NCBI GenBank assembly: GCA_902772675.1
Contig: CACYBN010000001.1
Coordinates: 1 to 25,874 of the forward strand
Source of the DNA: an uncultured Erysipelotrichaceae bacterium
GTDB lineage: Bacteria; Bacillota_I; Bacilli_A; RF39; UBA660
Direction: 5' to 3'
Length of the DNA: 25,874 bases
Part shown: positions 1 to 8,736 of the stretch, one piece after another
Position numbering within the stretch: position 1 is the stretch's first letter
Layout of the letters: each line of letters opens with the position of its first letter
The notes under the pieces: model-generated
What the model was told of the DNA's origin: nothing
The model's input: only the letters and a program-made list of their open reading frames with translations
The model's database searches: none
Program-made: the position numbers and the translations under genes

Positions 1-188
<188 letters not shown>

Positions 189-201
189 TCATATTTGTTT
201 A

Positions 202-250
202 GTTTGATTAGATCAAACACATTATCTTAGTTTTCAGAGAATTATTTCTC
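202..250 (+). other. 23S-5S spacer with two small hairpins
   Basis: Two inverted repeats lie in the spacer between the rRNAs. GTTTGAT (202-208) pairs with ATCAAAC (212-218) across a 3-nt loop, and GAGAA (237-241) pairs with TTCTC (246-250) across 4 nt. They probably help rRNA precursor folding or processing. There is no tRNA gene in the spacer. Confidence 0.5.
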
Positions 251-257
251 AATAATT

Positions 258-365
<108 letters not shown>

Positions 366-384
366 TTTTTTTTTGCAATAATTT

Positions 385-410
385 AATCCACAGTTTATGT
401 GGATTTTTTT
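385..410 (+). terminator. Rho-independent terminator of the rRNA operon
   Basis: AATCCACA (385-392) and TGTGGATT (398-405) form a perfect 8-bp stem with a 5-nt loop, followed by a T-run to 410. It sits about 20 nt after the 5S end and closes the rRNA operon. Confidence 0.92.
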
Positions 411-419
411 TATTTGTTA

Positions 420-428
420 TGTTATAAT
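420..428 (+). promoter_or_regulatory. Extended -10 promoter for the DHH phosphodiesterase gene
   Basis: TGTTATAAT combines a TG extension with a perfect TATAAT (423-428). The -35 region 17 nt upstream falls in the 3' arm of the rRNA terminator (TGGATT, 400-405) and is weak, so the extended -10 is probably the main determinant. It lies 25 nt before the gene start. Confidence 0.7.
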
Positions 429-452
429 ATACAATCAAATGAGGTAAAGGGT

Positions 453-1688
453 ATGAATATGTTAGATGTAAAGAAAGAACGATTACCTTCTTTTTTAAGA
501 GCAATCGAAAAAATTCAAGCTAGTTATCATAATATTGTTCCTAAGCGAAATACTATTAAAGATTTAAGAATTAATTTTGAACGATTGGTTGCTTCTTCTA
601 ATTCTGTATTTGTTATAGGACATAATGGAGCAGATTTAGATTCTATTGGTTCTGCTTGTGCATTTGCCTATTTAGCCGATAAAGAAAAAGAACAAAATAG
701 AAGATTTGCTAAACTTCCGAGAAGAGGAACTATAACTCCAGGTGGAGTTTATGTAGTAGTAGATGATCAACCTTCAAAACTTGATGTTTCTGTTAGAACT
801 ATTATGAAAGATAAATGTTCTAATTTTAGATTTATTAATAAAGAAAAGTGTTTAAGTTTATTATCAGGAAATGATCTATTAATAATAACTGATGTTAATC
901 AAAGTCATAGAATTGCTTTAAATGATCATATTCATGAATTTGGTAATGTCATAGTAGTAGACCATCATGATACTAATTTTAGAACAATAGATGTTGATAA
1001 GTTATTTATCGATTCTAAACAATCTAGCGCTAGTGAAATGGCATATAGATTAATGAAAAGTATGGGAATTAAATGTCCTCAAGATTTAGCTACACTTTTG
1101 TTAGCTGGTATTAATCAAGATACTAATAATTATACCCAAAAAAGAAATATTAACATTTGGGCTCTTATAAATAGTTTAGTTCATGATGGTGCTGATCAAG
1201 ACTATATTGCTAATTTAATAGCAGAAGATTTCTTTGAAAACATGGAATTGAATTATGAAATAATAAAGAATCTATTAAAAGGAGAACCAGTTTTATTTAA
1301 ATTTAAAATTCAAGATCAAATAGGTGAGGATGAAGAAGCTGAAACTATTAGTACTCGTAATACAATGGCTATAGTAGTTAAACCAGAATTATCTACTAAG
1401 ATAGAATTATCAAAAATTGCTAATAAATTAAGAGATTCTGTTTCATTAAGTATTGTTATAGGTGTAATAGAGGATGAAGATAAAAAGCTTATAAGTATTC
1501 ATACTCGATCTAATGGAAGAATAAGTGCTGCTGAATTAATGGATTACTTCGGTGGAGGAGGAAATCCTAACATGGCAAGTGCCCAAATACCTTATATTGA
1601 AGATATCCAATCAGTAAGGGATGAAGTACTTGAATCTCCATTATTAAAAGAGAAAGTAAAAAGAATAGAAAGACGTTTTAAAATATAG
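453..1688 (+). CDS. Stand-alone DHH/DHHA1 phosphodiesterase, GdpP-catalytic-domain-like
   Basis: A soluble 411-residue phosphodiesterase of the DHH family. Visible motifs are GHNGADLDSIGSA (about 56-68), the metal-site Asp in ITDVNQ (D147), the signature DHH (170-172), NQDTNNY with D223, and the DHHA1 GGGG segment at 367-370. These follow the order and spacing of the C-terminal catalytic half of GdpP/YybT, which hydrolyses c-di-AMP. The membrane helices, PAS and degenerate GGDEF domains of GdpP are absent; about 55 residues precede the first motif. The start at 453 has GAGG at 441-444; the longer in-frame start at 399 lies inside the terminator and upstream of the -10, so it is rejected. The likely role is c-di-AMP or short oligonucleotide hydrolysis. 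The family assignment is firm; the substrate is inferred. Confidence 0.87.
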   Translation: MNMLDVKKERLPSFLRAIEKIQASYHNIVPKRNTIKDLRINFERLVASSNSVFVIGHNGADLDSIGSACAFAYLADKEKEQNRRFAKLPRRGTITPGGVYVVVDDQPSKLDVSVRTIMKDKCSNFRFINKEKCLSLLSGNDLLIITDVNQSHRIALNDHIHEFGNVIVVDHHDTNFRTIDVDKLFIDSKQSSASEMAYRLMKSMGIKCPQDLATLLLAGINQDTNNYTQKRNINIWALINSLVHDGADQDYIANLIAEDFFENMELNYEIIKNLLKGEPVLFKFKIQDQIGEDEEAETISTRNTMAIVVKPELSTKIELSKIANKLRDSVSLSIVIGVIEDEDKKLISIHTRSNGRISAAELMDYFGGGGNPNMASAQIPYIEDIQSVRDEVLESPLLKEKVKRIERRFKI

Positions 1689-1696
1689 TAAAAGAA

Positions 1697-1726
1697 TTGT
1701 CTTATCTATTTTTTATTTGCTATAAT
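1697..1726 (+). promoter_or_regulatory. Promoter of the tsaE operon
   Basis: TTGTCT (-35, 1697-1702), an 18-nt spacer and TATAAT (1721-1726) with an extended TG (1718-1719). Transcription would start near 1733, about 10 nt before the tsaE ATG, giving a very short leader. This rules out the in-frame GTG at 1734 as the start. Confidence 0.8.
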
Positions 1727-1742
1727 ATAGTAGGTGATTGAA

Positions 1743-2195
1743 ATGATAGAAAAATTAACATCATATAGTGAAAGTGACACTATTGAATTAGCTCAAAACA
1801 TTGAGTCAGAAAAATTTCCTAATATGGTTATTTGTTTAAATGGGGATTTAGGTTGTGGGAAGACAGTATTTACAAAAGGTTTTGCACAAGCTTTAGGTAT
1901 AGAAGAAAATATTACTTCTCCAACTTTTACTATTATAAAAGAATATCCAGATGGAGAATTACCTCTTTATCATATGGATGTTTATAGATTAGATGGAAAA
2001 GTAGAAGGTCTAGGTATAGAAGAATACTTTTCAAAAGGTGGAGTAACTATTATCGAATGGGCTGACACTATTGAAAGTTATCTTCCAGAAGAAAGACTTG
2101 ATATAAAATTCAAAATTACTGATGAAGACGTTCGTATTATTAAATTAGAACCACACGGTAAAAAATATGAAGAAATTTGTGGAGCAGTAGTATGA
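1743..2195 (+). CDS. tsaE: tRNA t6A biosynthesis ATPase TsaE
   Basis: A P-loop protein that works with TsaB and TsaD to make threonylcarbamoyladenosine at A37 of ANN-decoding tRNAs in the cytosol. The Walker A motif GDLGCGKT is at about 34-41. The family block SPTFTIIKEY, then YHMDVYRLDG and a late TIIEWADTIE block, are all present. The length of 150 residues is typical. The ATG at 1743 is preceded by AGGTGA (1732-1737). It is the first gene of a tsaE-tsaB-rimI-tsaD cluster, and its TGA stop overlaps the tsaB ATG (ATGA). Confidence 0.95.
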   Translation: MIEKLTSYSESDTIELAQNIESEKFPNMVICLNGDLGCGKTVFTKGFAQALGIEENITSPTFTIIKEYPDGELPLYHMDVYRLDGKVEGLGIEEYFSKGGVTIIEWADTIESYLPEERLDIKFKITDEDVRIIKLEPHGKKYEEICGAVV

Positions 2196-2830
2196 GATAT
2201 TTATATTTAGATACAACTTCTAATTATTTATACACAGGTGTTGTGGAAGAAAATAAATTATTATGTGAATATAAAGAAAAATTTGATCATGATTTATCTA
2301 CTATGGCACTTCAAACTATTATAAATATGTTAGAAAGTAATAATTTAAAGCCAACTGATATAGATAAGATACTATTGGTAAATGGTCCTGGAAGTTTTAC
2401 CGGATGCAGAATAGGCGTTACTATTGCAAAGGTATTTGCTTGGACTTTAAATAAACCAATTAGTTTAATATCTAGTTTAGAAGCTATGGCATTAACAGAT
2501 GATGAATATGATTATCATGTACCAGTATTAGATGCAAGAAGAGATTATGTATTTGGTGGTATATATGATAAAGAAAACAACTCTATAATGAAAGATCAAC
2601 ATGTAAAAAGATTTGTTTTAGAAACTGCTATTTCTAATATGTCAGATAATTATATATTTATTACAAATGATTCTTTAGAATTAAACGGAAAAGTAAAAGC
2701 ATATGATCCTGATATATTAAAAATAGTATTAAAGTATAAGGATAGAGAAAATGTAAATCCTCACAGTATAGATGCTAACTATTTAAAGTTAACTGAGGCT
2801 GAAGAAAACTTAAATGATAAAAAGTGTTAA
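2192..2830 (+). CDS. tsaB: tRNA t6A biosynthesis protein TsaB
   Basis: An inactive ASKHA-fold paralogue of TsaD that forms the TsaB-TsaD platform needed for t6A synthesis. It starts YLYLDTTSNYL and carries the characteristic NGPGSFTGCRIG loop at about 64-75 and VLDARRDYVFGGIYD in the middle. It has 212 residues. The start at 2192 shares four bases with the tsaE stop and has GGAG at 2181-2184; an in-frame extension to 2177 has no ribosome site. The gene end runs 17 nt into rimI, which suggests coupled translation. Confidence 0.93.
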   Translation: MRYLYLDTTSNYLYTGVVEENKLLCEYKEKFDHDLSTMALQTIINMLESNNLKPTDIDKILLVNGPGSFTGCRIGVTIAKVFAWTLNKPISLISSLEAMALTDDEYDYHVPVLDARRDYVFGGIYDKENNSIMKDQHVKRFVLETAISNMSDNYIFITNDSLELNGKVKAYDPDILKIVLKYKDRENVNPHSIDANYLKLTEAEENLNDKKC

Positions 2831-3245
2831 TATTGACAATAATAATTTAATAGATGAGTTACAAGTTATTTATAATGAGTTTATTAATCAAAAATTGGAA
2901 TTAAAAAAAGAATATGTTAGCAATCCATATTTAAAAATATTTGTTTTTATTGATAATGACAAGATAATTGGATTTATGGAAATATCTGATGTAATAGATA
3001 GATATGAAATTAATAATGTTTATGTTTTAGAAAATTATAGACATAATGGTATTGCTTCAATGCTTATGGAAAAAGTTATTGAAAGTGGAAAAGAAAGTAA
3101 TATAGAAAATATTACTTTAGAAGTAAATAAAAATAATATACAAGCTATTGGGTTATATAAAAAATATGATTTTAAAGAATGTGCAATCAGAAAAGGTTAT
3201 TATAACGGGGTAGATGGTATATTGATGAAAAAAGAGATGATATGA
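2814..3245 (+). CDS. rimI: GNAT acetyltransferase, RimI-like
   Basis: A GCN5-family N-acetyltransferase of 143 residues. The acetyl-CoA site is the NVYVLENYRHNGIASMLME segment (R/Q-x-x-G-x-A/G form: RHNGIA), followed by ENITLEVNKNNIQAIGLYKK and YDFKECAIRKGYY, the standard GNAT C-terminal half. RimI acetylates the N-terminus of ribosomal protein S18 in E. coli, and in Firmicutes a RimI-like gene usually lies between tsaB and tsaD, as here. The substrate in this organism is not shown by sequence. The ribosome site is weak, and the 17-nt overlap with tsaB implies translational coupling. Confidence 0.88.
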   Translation: MIKSVNIDNNNLIDELQVIYNEFINQKLELKKEYVSNPYLKIFVFIDNDKIIGFMEISDVIDRYEINNVYVLENYRHNGIASMLMEKVIESGKESNIENITLEVNKNNIQAIGLYKKYDFKECAIRKGYYNGVDGILMKKEMI

Positions 3246-4249
3246 TGAAAGATATTTATATTTTAGGTATAGAAAGTAGTTGTGATGAGACAAGTTGTTC
3301 TATAGTAAAAAATGGATGTGAGGAAATAGCTACAGTTATTTCAAGTCAAATAGATATTCATAAGAATTTTGGTGGAGTGGTTCCTGAAATTGCTAGTAGA
3401 CAACATGTTAAAAACATAACTATGGTAATTGAAGATTGTTTGCAACAAGCAAATATGAAAATAGAAGATGTAGATGCTATTGCTGTAACATATGGACCTG
3501 GACTAATAGGGTCACTATTAATAGGATTAGAAGCAGCGAAGACTTTAGCATATATATATAATAAGCCATTAATACCAGTACATCATATTGCTGGACATAT
3601 ATATGCTAATAATTTAGTTAAAAAGATGGAGTTCCCATTATTAGCTCTTGTAGTAAGTGGAGGTCACACTGAATTAGTTTATATGAAAGAAGATCTATCT
3701 TTTGAAATATTAGGTGGAACTTTAGATGATGCTGTTGGCGAATGTTATGATAAAGTAGCTAGGGTTGTTGGAATACCATATCCTGGTGGTCCATCTATAG
3801 ATAAACTAGCAGCAATTGGTAAGAAAAGTTATAAGTTGCCTTTACCATTAGATGATAATTCATATAATTTTAGTTTTAGTGGATTAAAAAGTGCAGTTAT
3901 TAATTTAGCTCATAATGAAGAACAAAGAGGAAATGAGTTAAATAAAGAAGACTTAGCAGCATCTTTTCAAAATGTTGTAGTTGAAATAATTGGTAAAAAA
4001 GTAGAAAAAGCTATGGAAGAAAAAGGTATTAAATATTTTGTTACAGCTGGGGGTGTAGCTGCTAATAAAAGATTAAGAGAAAGATTATCAAATATTTGTG
4101 AAGAGAAAAATATTGATTATTGTTTTCCTGCTATAAGATATTGTACTGATAATGCAGCAATGATTGCAGCAGCAGGATATTACTATTTCTTGAAAAATAG
4201 AACTTCTGGATTTATAATAAATGCTAAATCGAGCGAAGTTTTGAAATAA
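3242..4249 (+). CDS. tsaD: tRNA N6-adenosine threonylcarbamoyltransferase TsaD
   Basis: Catalytic subunit that transfers the threonylcarbamoyl group to A37 of tRNA. Family landmarks are all present: GIESSCDET at 9-17, the metal-binding HIAGH (H115/H119), VVSGGHTEL, DDAVGECYDKVARVVG, PGGPSID, SFSGLKSAV and the C-terminal DNAAM with a metal-site Asp near 303. The length of 335 residues is normal. The start codon overlaps the rimI TGA (ATGA). A second ATG follows at once at 3245, so either Met may be used. Confidence 0.97.
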   Translation: MMKDIYILGIESSCDETSCSIVKNGCEEIATVISSQIDIHKNFGGVVPEIASRQHVKNITMVIEDCLQQANMKIEDVDAIAVTYGPGLIGSLLIGLEAAKTLAYIYNKPLIPVHHIAGHIYANNLVKKMEFPLLALVVSGGHTELVYMKEDLSFEILGGTLDDAVGECYDKVARVVGIPYPGGPSIDKLAAIGKKSYKLPLPLDDNSYNFSFSGLKSAVINLAHNEEQRGNELNKEDLAASFQNVVVEIIGKKVEKAMEEKGIKYFVTAGGVAANKRLRERLSNICEEKNIDYCFPAIRYCTDNAAMIAAAGYYYFLKNRTSGFIINAKSSEVLK

Positions 4250-4274
4250 AATTTAATAATCTGGGGATGTTAAT

Positions 4275-6542
4275 ATGGTTGAATTAAGAGAAAAATTATT
4301 ATTGTTTTTAGAAAAACAAGAAGGAAGTATTTCTTTTGAATCATTAATGGATGGTTTAGGTATTGATTCAACCAAAATTACCCAAAGAGAATTGGTTGAG
4401 GAAACTTTACAAGAATTAGAAATAAGTGGAGACATCTATCGTGATAAATCTGGAAATTATAAAGTATTTTCCAATGCTTCAGGAAAAATGTCAGGAATAA
4501 TAGCTATTAATAAAAGAGGAGGAGGTACAATTTTAGGTACTAAAATTACTGTTAGTAGAGAACTTTTAAATGGAGCTATTTCTGGTGATCGTGTAATTGT
4601 TAGTAATAATGGTGGTCAAAAGACTTATCATGTAGAAAAAATTGTAGCTAGAGGATTCGGTTATGTTACTTGTGAAATAAGTGTAGATGAAAATGGAGAA
4701 AAGATTGTTACTCCTTTATCTAATAATAGAACTATTAAAATAAATGTACCACCAGAACAAATTGAAGATTTTGTCGATGGTGATAGAATCATGGTTAAAG
4801 TAGATCCTAGTGGTGAAGATGATTACTACACTAGAATGTCTAGAAAGGATATTAGAAGAAATCGTGATAAAGCACCTATTCATAATGGTACTGTTATTAA
4901 ACGTTTAGGTAATAGAAATGATCCAGATGCAGATATAGCAGCAGTTGCTAATAAACATGGATTTGAACCTGAATATCCTGAAGAAGTCATGAAAGAAGTT
5001 TATAAAATATCAATGAATGTTCATGATGAATTTGGAGCAGTTGATTTTAAAAATAAATTAATCAAGGATAAAAGAGGTCAAGTAAGACGTGACTTAAGAA
5101 ATAAAGTAATTTTTACAATAGATGGTGATGATACAAAAGATATTGATGATGCTATATCACTAGAAATATTACCTAATGGTAATAGATTATTATCAGTTCA
5201 TATAGCAGACGTATCTTACTATGTTAAACCAGGAAGTGCTCTATTTGAAGAAGCTAGAAAAAGAGGAACTTCTTTATATATTTTAGATAAAGTAATTGCT
5301 ATGTTACCTACGAAGTTATCAAACGGTGTTTGTTCATTAAATGAAAATCAAGATAGATTAGCTAAAACATGTGAAATGGAAATAGACTCTTCTGGTAAAA
5401 TTATAAATTCTAATGTTTATCATTCAGTTATTAAATCTAGAAAAAAAATGACATACAATAATGTTAATAAAATTTTAGAAGATGGTAAAATACCTGAAGG
5501 TTATGAAGATTATGCTGTAATATTATTAGAGATGGATGAATTAGCTAAACAAATGAATCAAAGAAGAAGCTTATCAGGAAAAGTAAATTATACAAGAAAT
5601 GAAGCTAAGACTGTAACTAATAGTGAAGGAAAGATTATTTCTGTTAAGTCTAGAGTTCAAGGTGCTGGTGAGAAGTTAATAGAAAACTTTATGGTTGCTG
5701 CAAACTCTTCAGTAGCTAGAATGTTTAGAGAATTACCATTTATATTCAGAGTTCATGATCAACCTGAAGAATGTAAGTTTAAAAATTTATTTAAGAAATT
5801 GGCAAATATTTTCCCAAGCATAAAAATGCCAAATAAATTTGATGGGGTACATATTCAAGAATTCTTAGATAAAATTAGAGATAGAAAAGAATATGGTCCA
5901 GTAATGGGATTATTATTAAGATGTACTGATAAAGCTTTATATTCTAATAATAATATAGGACACTATGGTTTAGGTATTAAGTTTTATACTCATTTTACAT
6001 CTCCAATAAGAAGATTTAGTGACTTAGTTGTTCATAATTTAATCGATTTATATTTAAGTAAAGATTTCGAAAAAATGAGAAAAGATAAAGAAGCTATGTC
6101 TAGATTAAAGATGGATGTTGCTGCAGATGCACTTCAAGCTTCTGCTAGAGAATTAGAAGGTGAACAAGCTGAGTTTGAAGTATTAGATATGAAACTTGCT
6201 GAATATATGTCTAATTTTATAGGACAAGATTTTATTGGTAAGATAGAAGAAGTGTCTGAACAAGGTATGATAGTTTCAATTGGTGATGTAATTGAAGGTG
6301 GAGTAAGAATGGCAGATGTTGAAGGAAAAGGTAAAACTAAATACTCAAAAGATTTCTTCTTAATTTGTAAAGGTGATGAAGATTACACTTTAGGTGATGA
6401 AGTTGTAGTTAGAGTTGAGGATACATCAGTACAAGATAGAAGAATTAGATTAAGATTATTAGGACATGCAAAAGGACCTGATTATGTTAGAACACGAGAA
6501 AGACAAAAGAAATTAGTTGACAATCATCGAAAAATAGTGTAA
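4275..6542 (+). CDS. rnr: Ribonuclease R
   Basis: A processive 3'-5' exoribonuclease that degrades structured RNA and helps in rRNA and tmRNA-linked quality control. It has 755 residues: an N-terminal winged helix (about 1-65), cold-shock OB domains (about 70-210), the RNB catalytic domain with the Asp cluster DGDDTKDIDDA at 283-293, and a C-terminal S1 domain (about 645-730). HFTSPIRRFSDLVVHN, another RNB block, is intact. GGGG at 4263-4266 precedes the ATG. Only 25 nt separate it from tsaD with no terminator, so it probably belongs to the tsa transcript. No smpB lies beside it here. Confidence 0.95.
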   Translation: MVELREKLLLFLEKQEGSISFESLMDGLGIDSTKITQRELVEETLQELEISGDIYRDKSGNYKVFSNASGKMSGIIAINKRGGGTILGTKITVSRELLNGAISGDRVIVSNNGGQKTYHVEKIVARGFGYVTCEISVDENGEKIVTPLSNNRTIKINVPPEQIEDFVDGDRIMVKVDPSGEDDYYTRMSRKDIRRNRDKAPIHNGTVIKRLGNRNDPDADIAAVANKHGFEPEYPEEVMKEVYKISMNVHDEFGAVDFKNKLIKDKRGQVRRDLRNKVIFTIDGDDTKDIDDAISLEILPNGNRLLSVHIADVSYYVKPGSALFEEARKRGTSLYILDKVIAMLPTKLSNGVCSLNENQDRLAKTCEMEIDSSGKIINSNVYHSVIKSRKKMTYNNVNKILEDGKIPEGYEDYAVILLEMDELAKQMNQRRSLSGKVNYTRNEAKTVTNSEGKIISVKSRVQGAGEKLIENFMVAANSSVARMFRELPFIFRVHDQPEECKFKNLFKKLANIFPSIKMPNKFDGVHIQEFLDKIRDRKEYGPVMGLLLRCTDKALYSNNNIGHYGLGIKFYTHFTSPIRRFSDLVVHNLIDLYLSKDFEKMRKDKEAMSRLKMDVAADALQASARELEGEQAEFEVLDMKLAEYMSNFIGQDFIGKIEEVSEQGMIVSIGDVIEGGVRMADVEGKGKTKYSKDFFLICKGDEDYTLGDEVVVRVEDTSVQDRRIRLRLLGHAKGPDYVRTRERQKKLVDNHRKIV

Positions 6543-6579
6543 ATTGCTAGTTATATTGCGTGCAACTAGTATATACGTA

Positions 6580-6614
6580 ACGAATCAAGTATTTAATTGG
6601 TTCGTTTTAATTTT
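6580..6614 (+). terminator. Terminator after rnr
   Basis: ACGAATCAA (6580-6588) pairs with TTGGTTCGT (6597-6605) with one G-U pair and an 8-nt loop, followed by TTTTAATTTT. A separate smaller inverted repeat, CTAGTT/AACTAG (6547-6569), precedes it. Together they fill the 83-nt gap between rnr and helD. Confidence 0.75.
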
Positions 6615-6625
6615 GAGGAGGGATT

Positions 6626-8665
6626 ATGAGTATAACTGAGAAAGAATTAAATCAAGAAAAAATCTACTTAGGAGTTACAATTGATGTCATCCGTGAAAAA
6701 ATTTCAATATTGGGTCAAGAATTATATGCTAGAGAAGACAAACTTCAAAAGTTTCAAAAATTTATTTGGGATAGTAAAGCTGATATGGATGCCCAAGAAA
6801 TGAAGAGTATAATTTCAGATAATGATACCGAAGTAATGTTAATGCAAAACAAAGGTAAATACTTGCAAAAATTATACAAAATTCAAGATAACCCATATTT
6901 TGGAGCTATGACTTTCAAAGAAGGGGAAGATCAAAATAAAATTTATATAGGTATAACTCATGTAGAAGATGAAGAAAATGAATTATACTTAGTAAATGAC
7001 TGGAGAAGTCCTATTTGTTCAATGTATTATGACTATGAAACTGGACCAGCTCAATATAAAGCTCCAGGTGGTGTAGTTAAAGGTACAATATTATCAAAAA
7101 GACAATTTAATATTAAAAATGGTGAAATAGTAAGAGCTTTTGATAATAATTTAAATATTGATGATGAGCTACTACAAGAAGTATTAGCTACTGAATCAAA
7201 TGACAAGATGAAAAATATAGTTAATACAATTCAACAAGAGCAAAATGCTGTTATTAGAAATACTGATGATAAGAATCTTATAGTTCAAGGTATTGCAGGT
7301 TCAGGTAAAACAAGTGTAGCATTACATAGAATTGCTTTCCTACTATATAAAATAGAAAATTTAAATTCTAATAATGTATTGATATTTTCACCAAACCAAA
7401 TCTTTTCAGAATACATATCAAATGTCTTACCTGAATTAGGTGAAGAAAATACAATGCAAACAACTTTCCACGATTTTCTAACTAGTTATATAGATGAATT
7501 TAAAGAAGTTGAAGCTTTTACTTCGTTTATTGAAAGATTTTATAAATATGAAGAACCAAATGAGAGTTTAGTTAGATATAAACAAAGTGATAAAGTAATA
7601 AAAGATATAGATAATTATATGGAAGAATTAATTAGTAAGATAAGATTTACTGATGGAATTGAAAATAGAGATTTTACTATTACTAAAGATGAACTAAATG
7701 ATATGTTAACAGATAGATATAGTAAGATGTTAATTATTGAAAGATTAGAATTAATCGCTGAAAAAATATCAGATAGATATTTTAAAGGTAGTAAATCCCA
7801 AGCAAGAATTATTAAATCTAAATTATCTAAATTACTAAATATTCCATTAGATTTTAAACAAATATATAATAATTTTTTTAGAAGTGAGTATTTTATAAAT
7901 TCTTTTGGAAGAAATATATCTGAAGAAGAAATTTTATCCACAACTAGAAATAAAACTATTAAATATGAAGATGCTTGTTTATTTACTTATATGAAATCAA
8001 AAATAACTGGATTTAGTTATGAAGGGCTAATTAAAGAGATAGTTATAGATGAAGCTCAAGACTATTCTTTAATTCAATATATAATTTTAAGGAATATCTT
8101 TAAAAAAGCTAATTTTACTATTCTAGGAGATATTAATCAAACTATAAATCCATATTATAAATATGATAGTTTAGAAATTTTAGAGCAAGTATTTAAAGAA
8201 GATACTAAATATTTAGAATTAAAGAAAACATATAGATCTAGTCCAGAAATAATTGATTATACAAATAGAATTTTAAATTTAAATCATATATCTGCGATTA
8301 GAAAGACTGATAATAAACCAGTTATTGAAAGAAAAGAAGAAAATATTAAAGTAGATTTATTAAAAGATATAAAAGAATTAAAAGAAAAATATAAGAGTTT
8401 AGCAATTATTACAAAAACTGATGAAGAAGCTGAATATTTATATAATATATTAAATCAAGATATAGATATAGCTTTATTAAATTATAATTCAATTGCTTTC
8501 AAAAAGGATTTAATAATAGTACCTTCATATGTAGCAAAAGGATTAGAGTTTGATTCTGTTATAGTTTATACAAAAGAAAATAATAAATATAAAGAAAATG
8601 AAAAATATTTATTCTATGTAGCTTGTACTCGTGCTCAACACGAATTAATAATCTACAATCAATAA
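6626..8665 (+). CDS. helD: HelD-type superfamily 1 helicase (RNA polymerase recycling factor)
   Basis: A UvrD/Rep-like ATPase of 679 residues. The first 60 or so residues are a charged, probably coiled-coil arm (ELNQEKIYLGVTIDVIREKI), followed by the HelD-specific block with YFGAM and NDWRSPICSMYYDYETG. The helicase motifs come next: Walker A GIAGSGKTS near 222-230, IDEAQDY near 474, GDINQ, KTYRSSPEI near 535, KGLEFDSVIV near 637 and YVACTRAQHEL at the C-terminus. In Bacillus subtilis HelD (about 774 residues) binds RNA polymerase and releases stalled complexes. The assignment to HelD rather than UvrD/PcrA rests on the N-terminal arm and the DWRSPI block. GAGGAGG lies just before the ATG. Confidence 0.88.
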   Translation: MSITEKELNQEKIYLGVTIDVIREKISILGQELYAREDKLQKFQKFIWDSKADMDAQEMKSIISDNDTEVMLMQNKGKYLQKLYKIQDNPYFGAMTFKEGEDQNKIYIGITHVEDEENELYLVNDWRSPICSMYYDYETGPAQYKAPGGVVKGTILSKRQFNIKNGEIVRAFDNNLNIDDELLQEVLATESNDKMKNIVNTIQQEQNAVIRNTDDKNLIVQGIAGSGKTSVALHRIAFLLYKIENLNSNNVLIFSPNQIFSEYISNVLPELGEENTMQTTFHDFLTSYIDEFKEVEAFTSFIERFYKYEEPNESLVRYKQSDKVIKDIDNYMEELISKIRFTDGIENRDFTITKDELNDMLTDRYSKMLIIERLELIAEKISDRYFKGSKSQARIIKSKLSKLLNIPLDFKQIYNNFFRSEYFINSFGRNISEEEILSTTRNKTIKYEDACLFTYMKSKITGFSYEGLIKEIVIDEAQDYSLIQYIILRNIFKKANFTILGDINQTINPYYKYDSLEILEQVFKEDTKYLELKKTYRSSPEIIDYTNRILNLNHISAIRKTDNKPVIERKEENIKVDLLKDIKELKEKYKSLAIITKTDEEAEYLYNILNQDIDIALLNYNSIAFKKDLIIVPSYVAKGLEFDSVIVYTKENNKYKENEKYLFYVACTRAQHELIIYNQ

Positions 8666-8697
8666 TATTTTTCTTTTTTTTAGGAAAAAATATTTTT
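8664..8697 (+). terminator. Possible AT-rich terminator after helD
   Basis: AATATTTTTC (8664-8673) can pair with GAAAAAATATT (8684-8694) with one bulged A, followed by a short T-run. The stem is almost all A-T and overlaps the helD stop codon, so termination is likely weak. No convincing promoter was found between here and the adhesin gene. Confidence 0.4.
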
Positions 8698-8736
8698 ATA
8701 AGTAATAATAATATTGATGGTAATAAAGGAGGTAAA

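Noticed and set aside
399..452. Longer N-terminus for the DHH protein starting at 399
   Set aside because: The ATG lies in the terminator stem and upstream of the -10 box, so it would not be transcribed; 453 has a ribosome site.
6543..6625. A riboswitch or promoter in the rnr-helD gap
   Set aside because: The two inverted repeats are better explained by termination, and no -10/-35 pair with proper spacing was found.
7615..7941. Minus-strand open frame inside helD
   Set aside because: A low-complexity Ile/Leu/Ser-rich shadow of an AT-rich gene, without a ribosome site.
8623..8736. Extension of the adhesin upstream into the end of helD
   Set aside because: A perfect Shine-Dalgarno and a signal peptide both begin at 8737.
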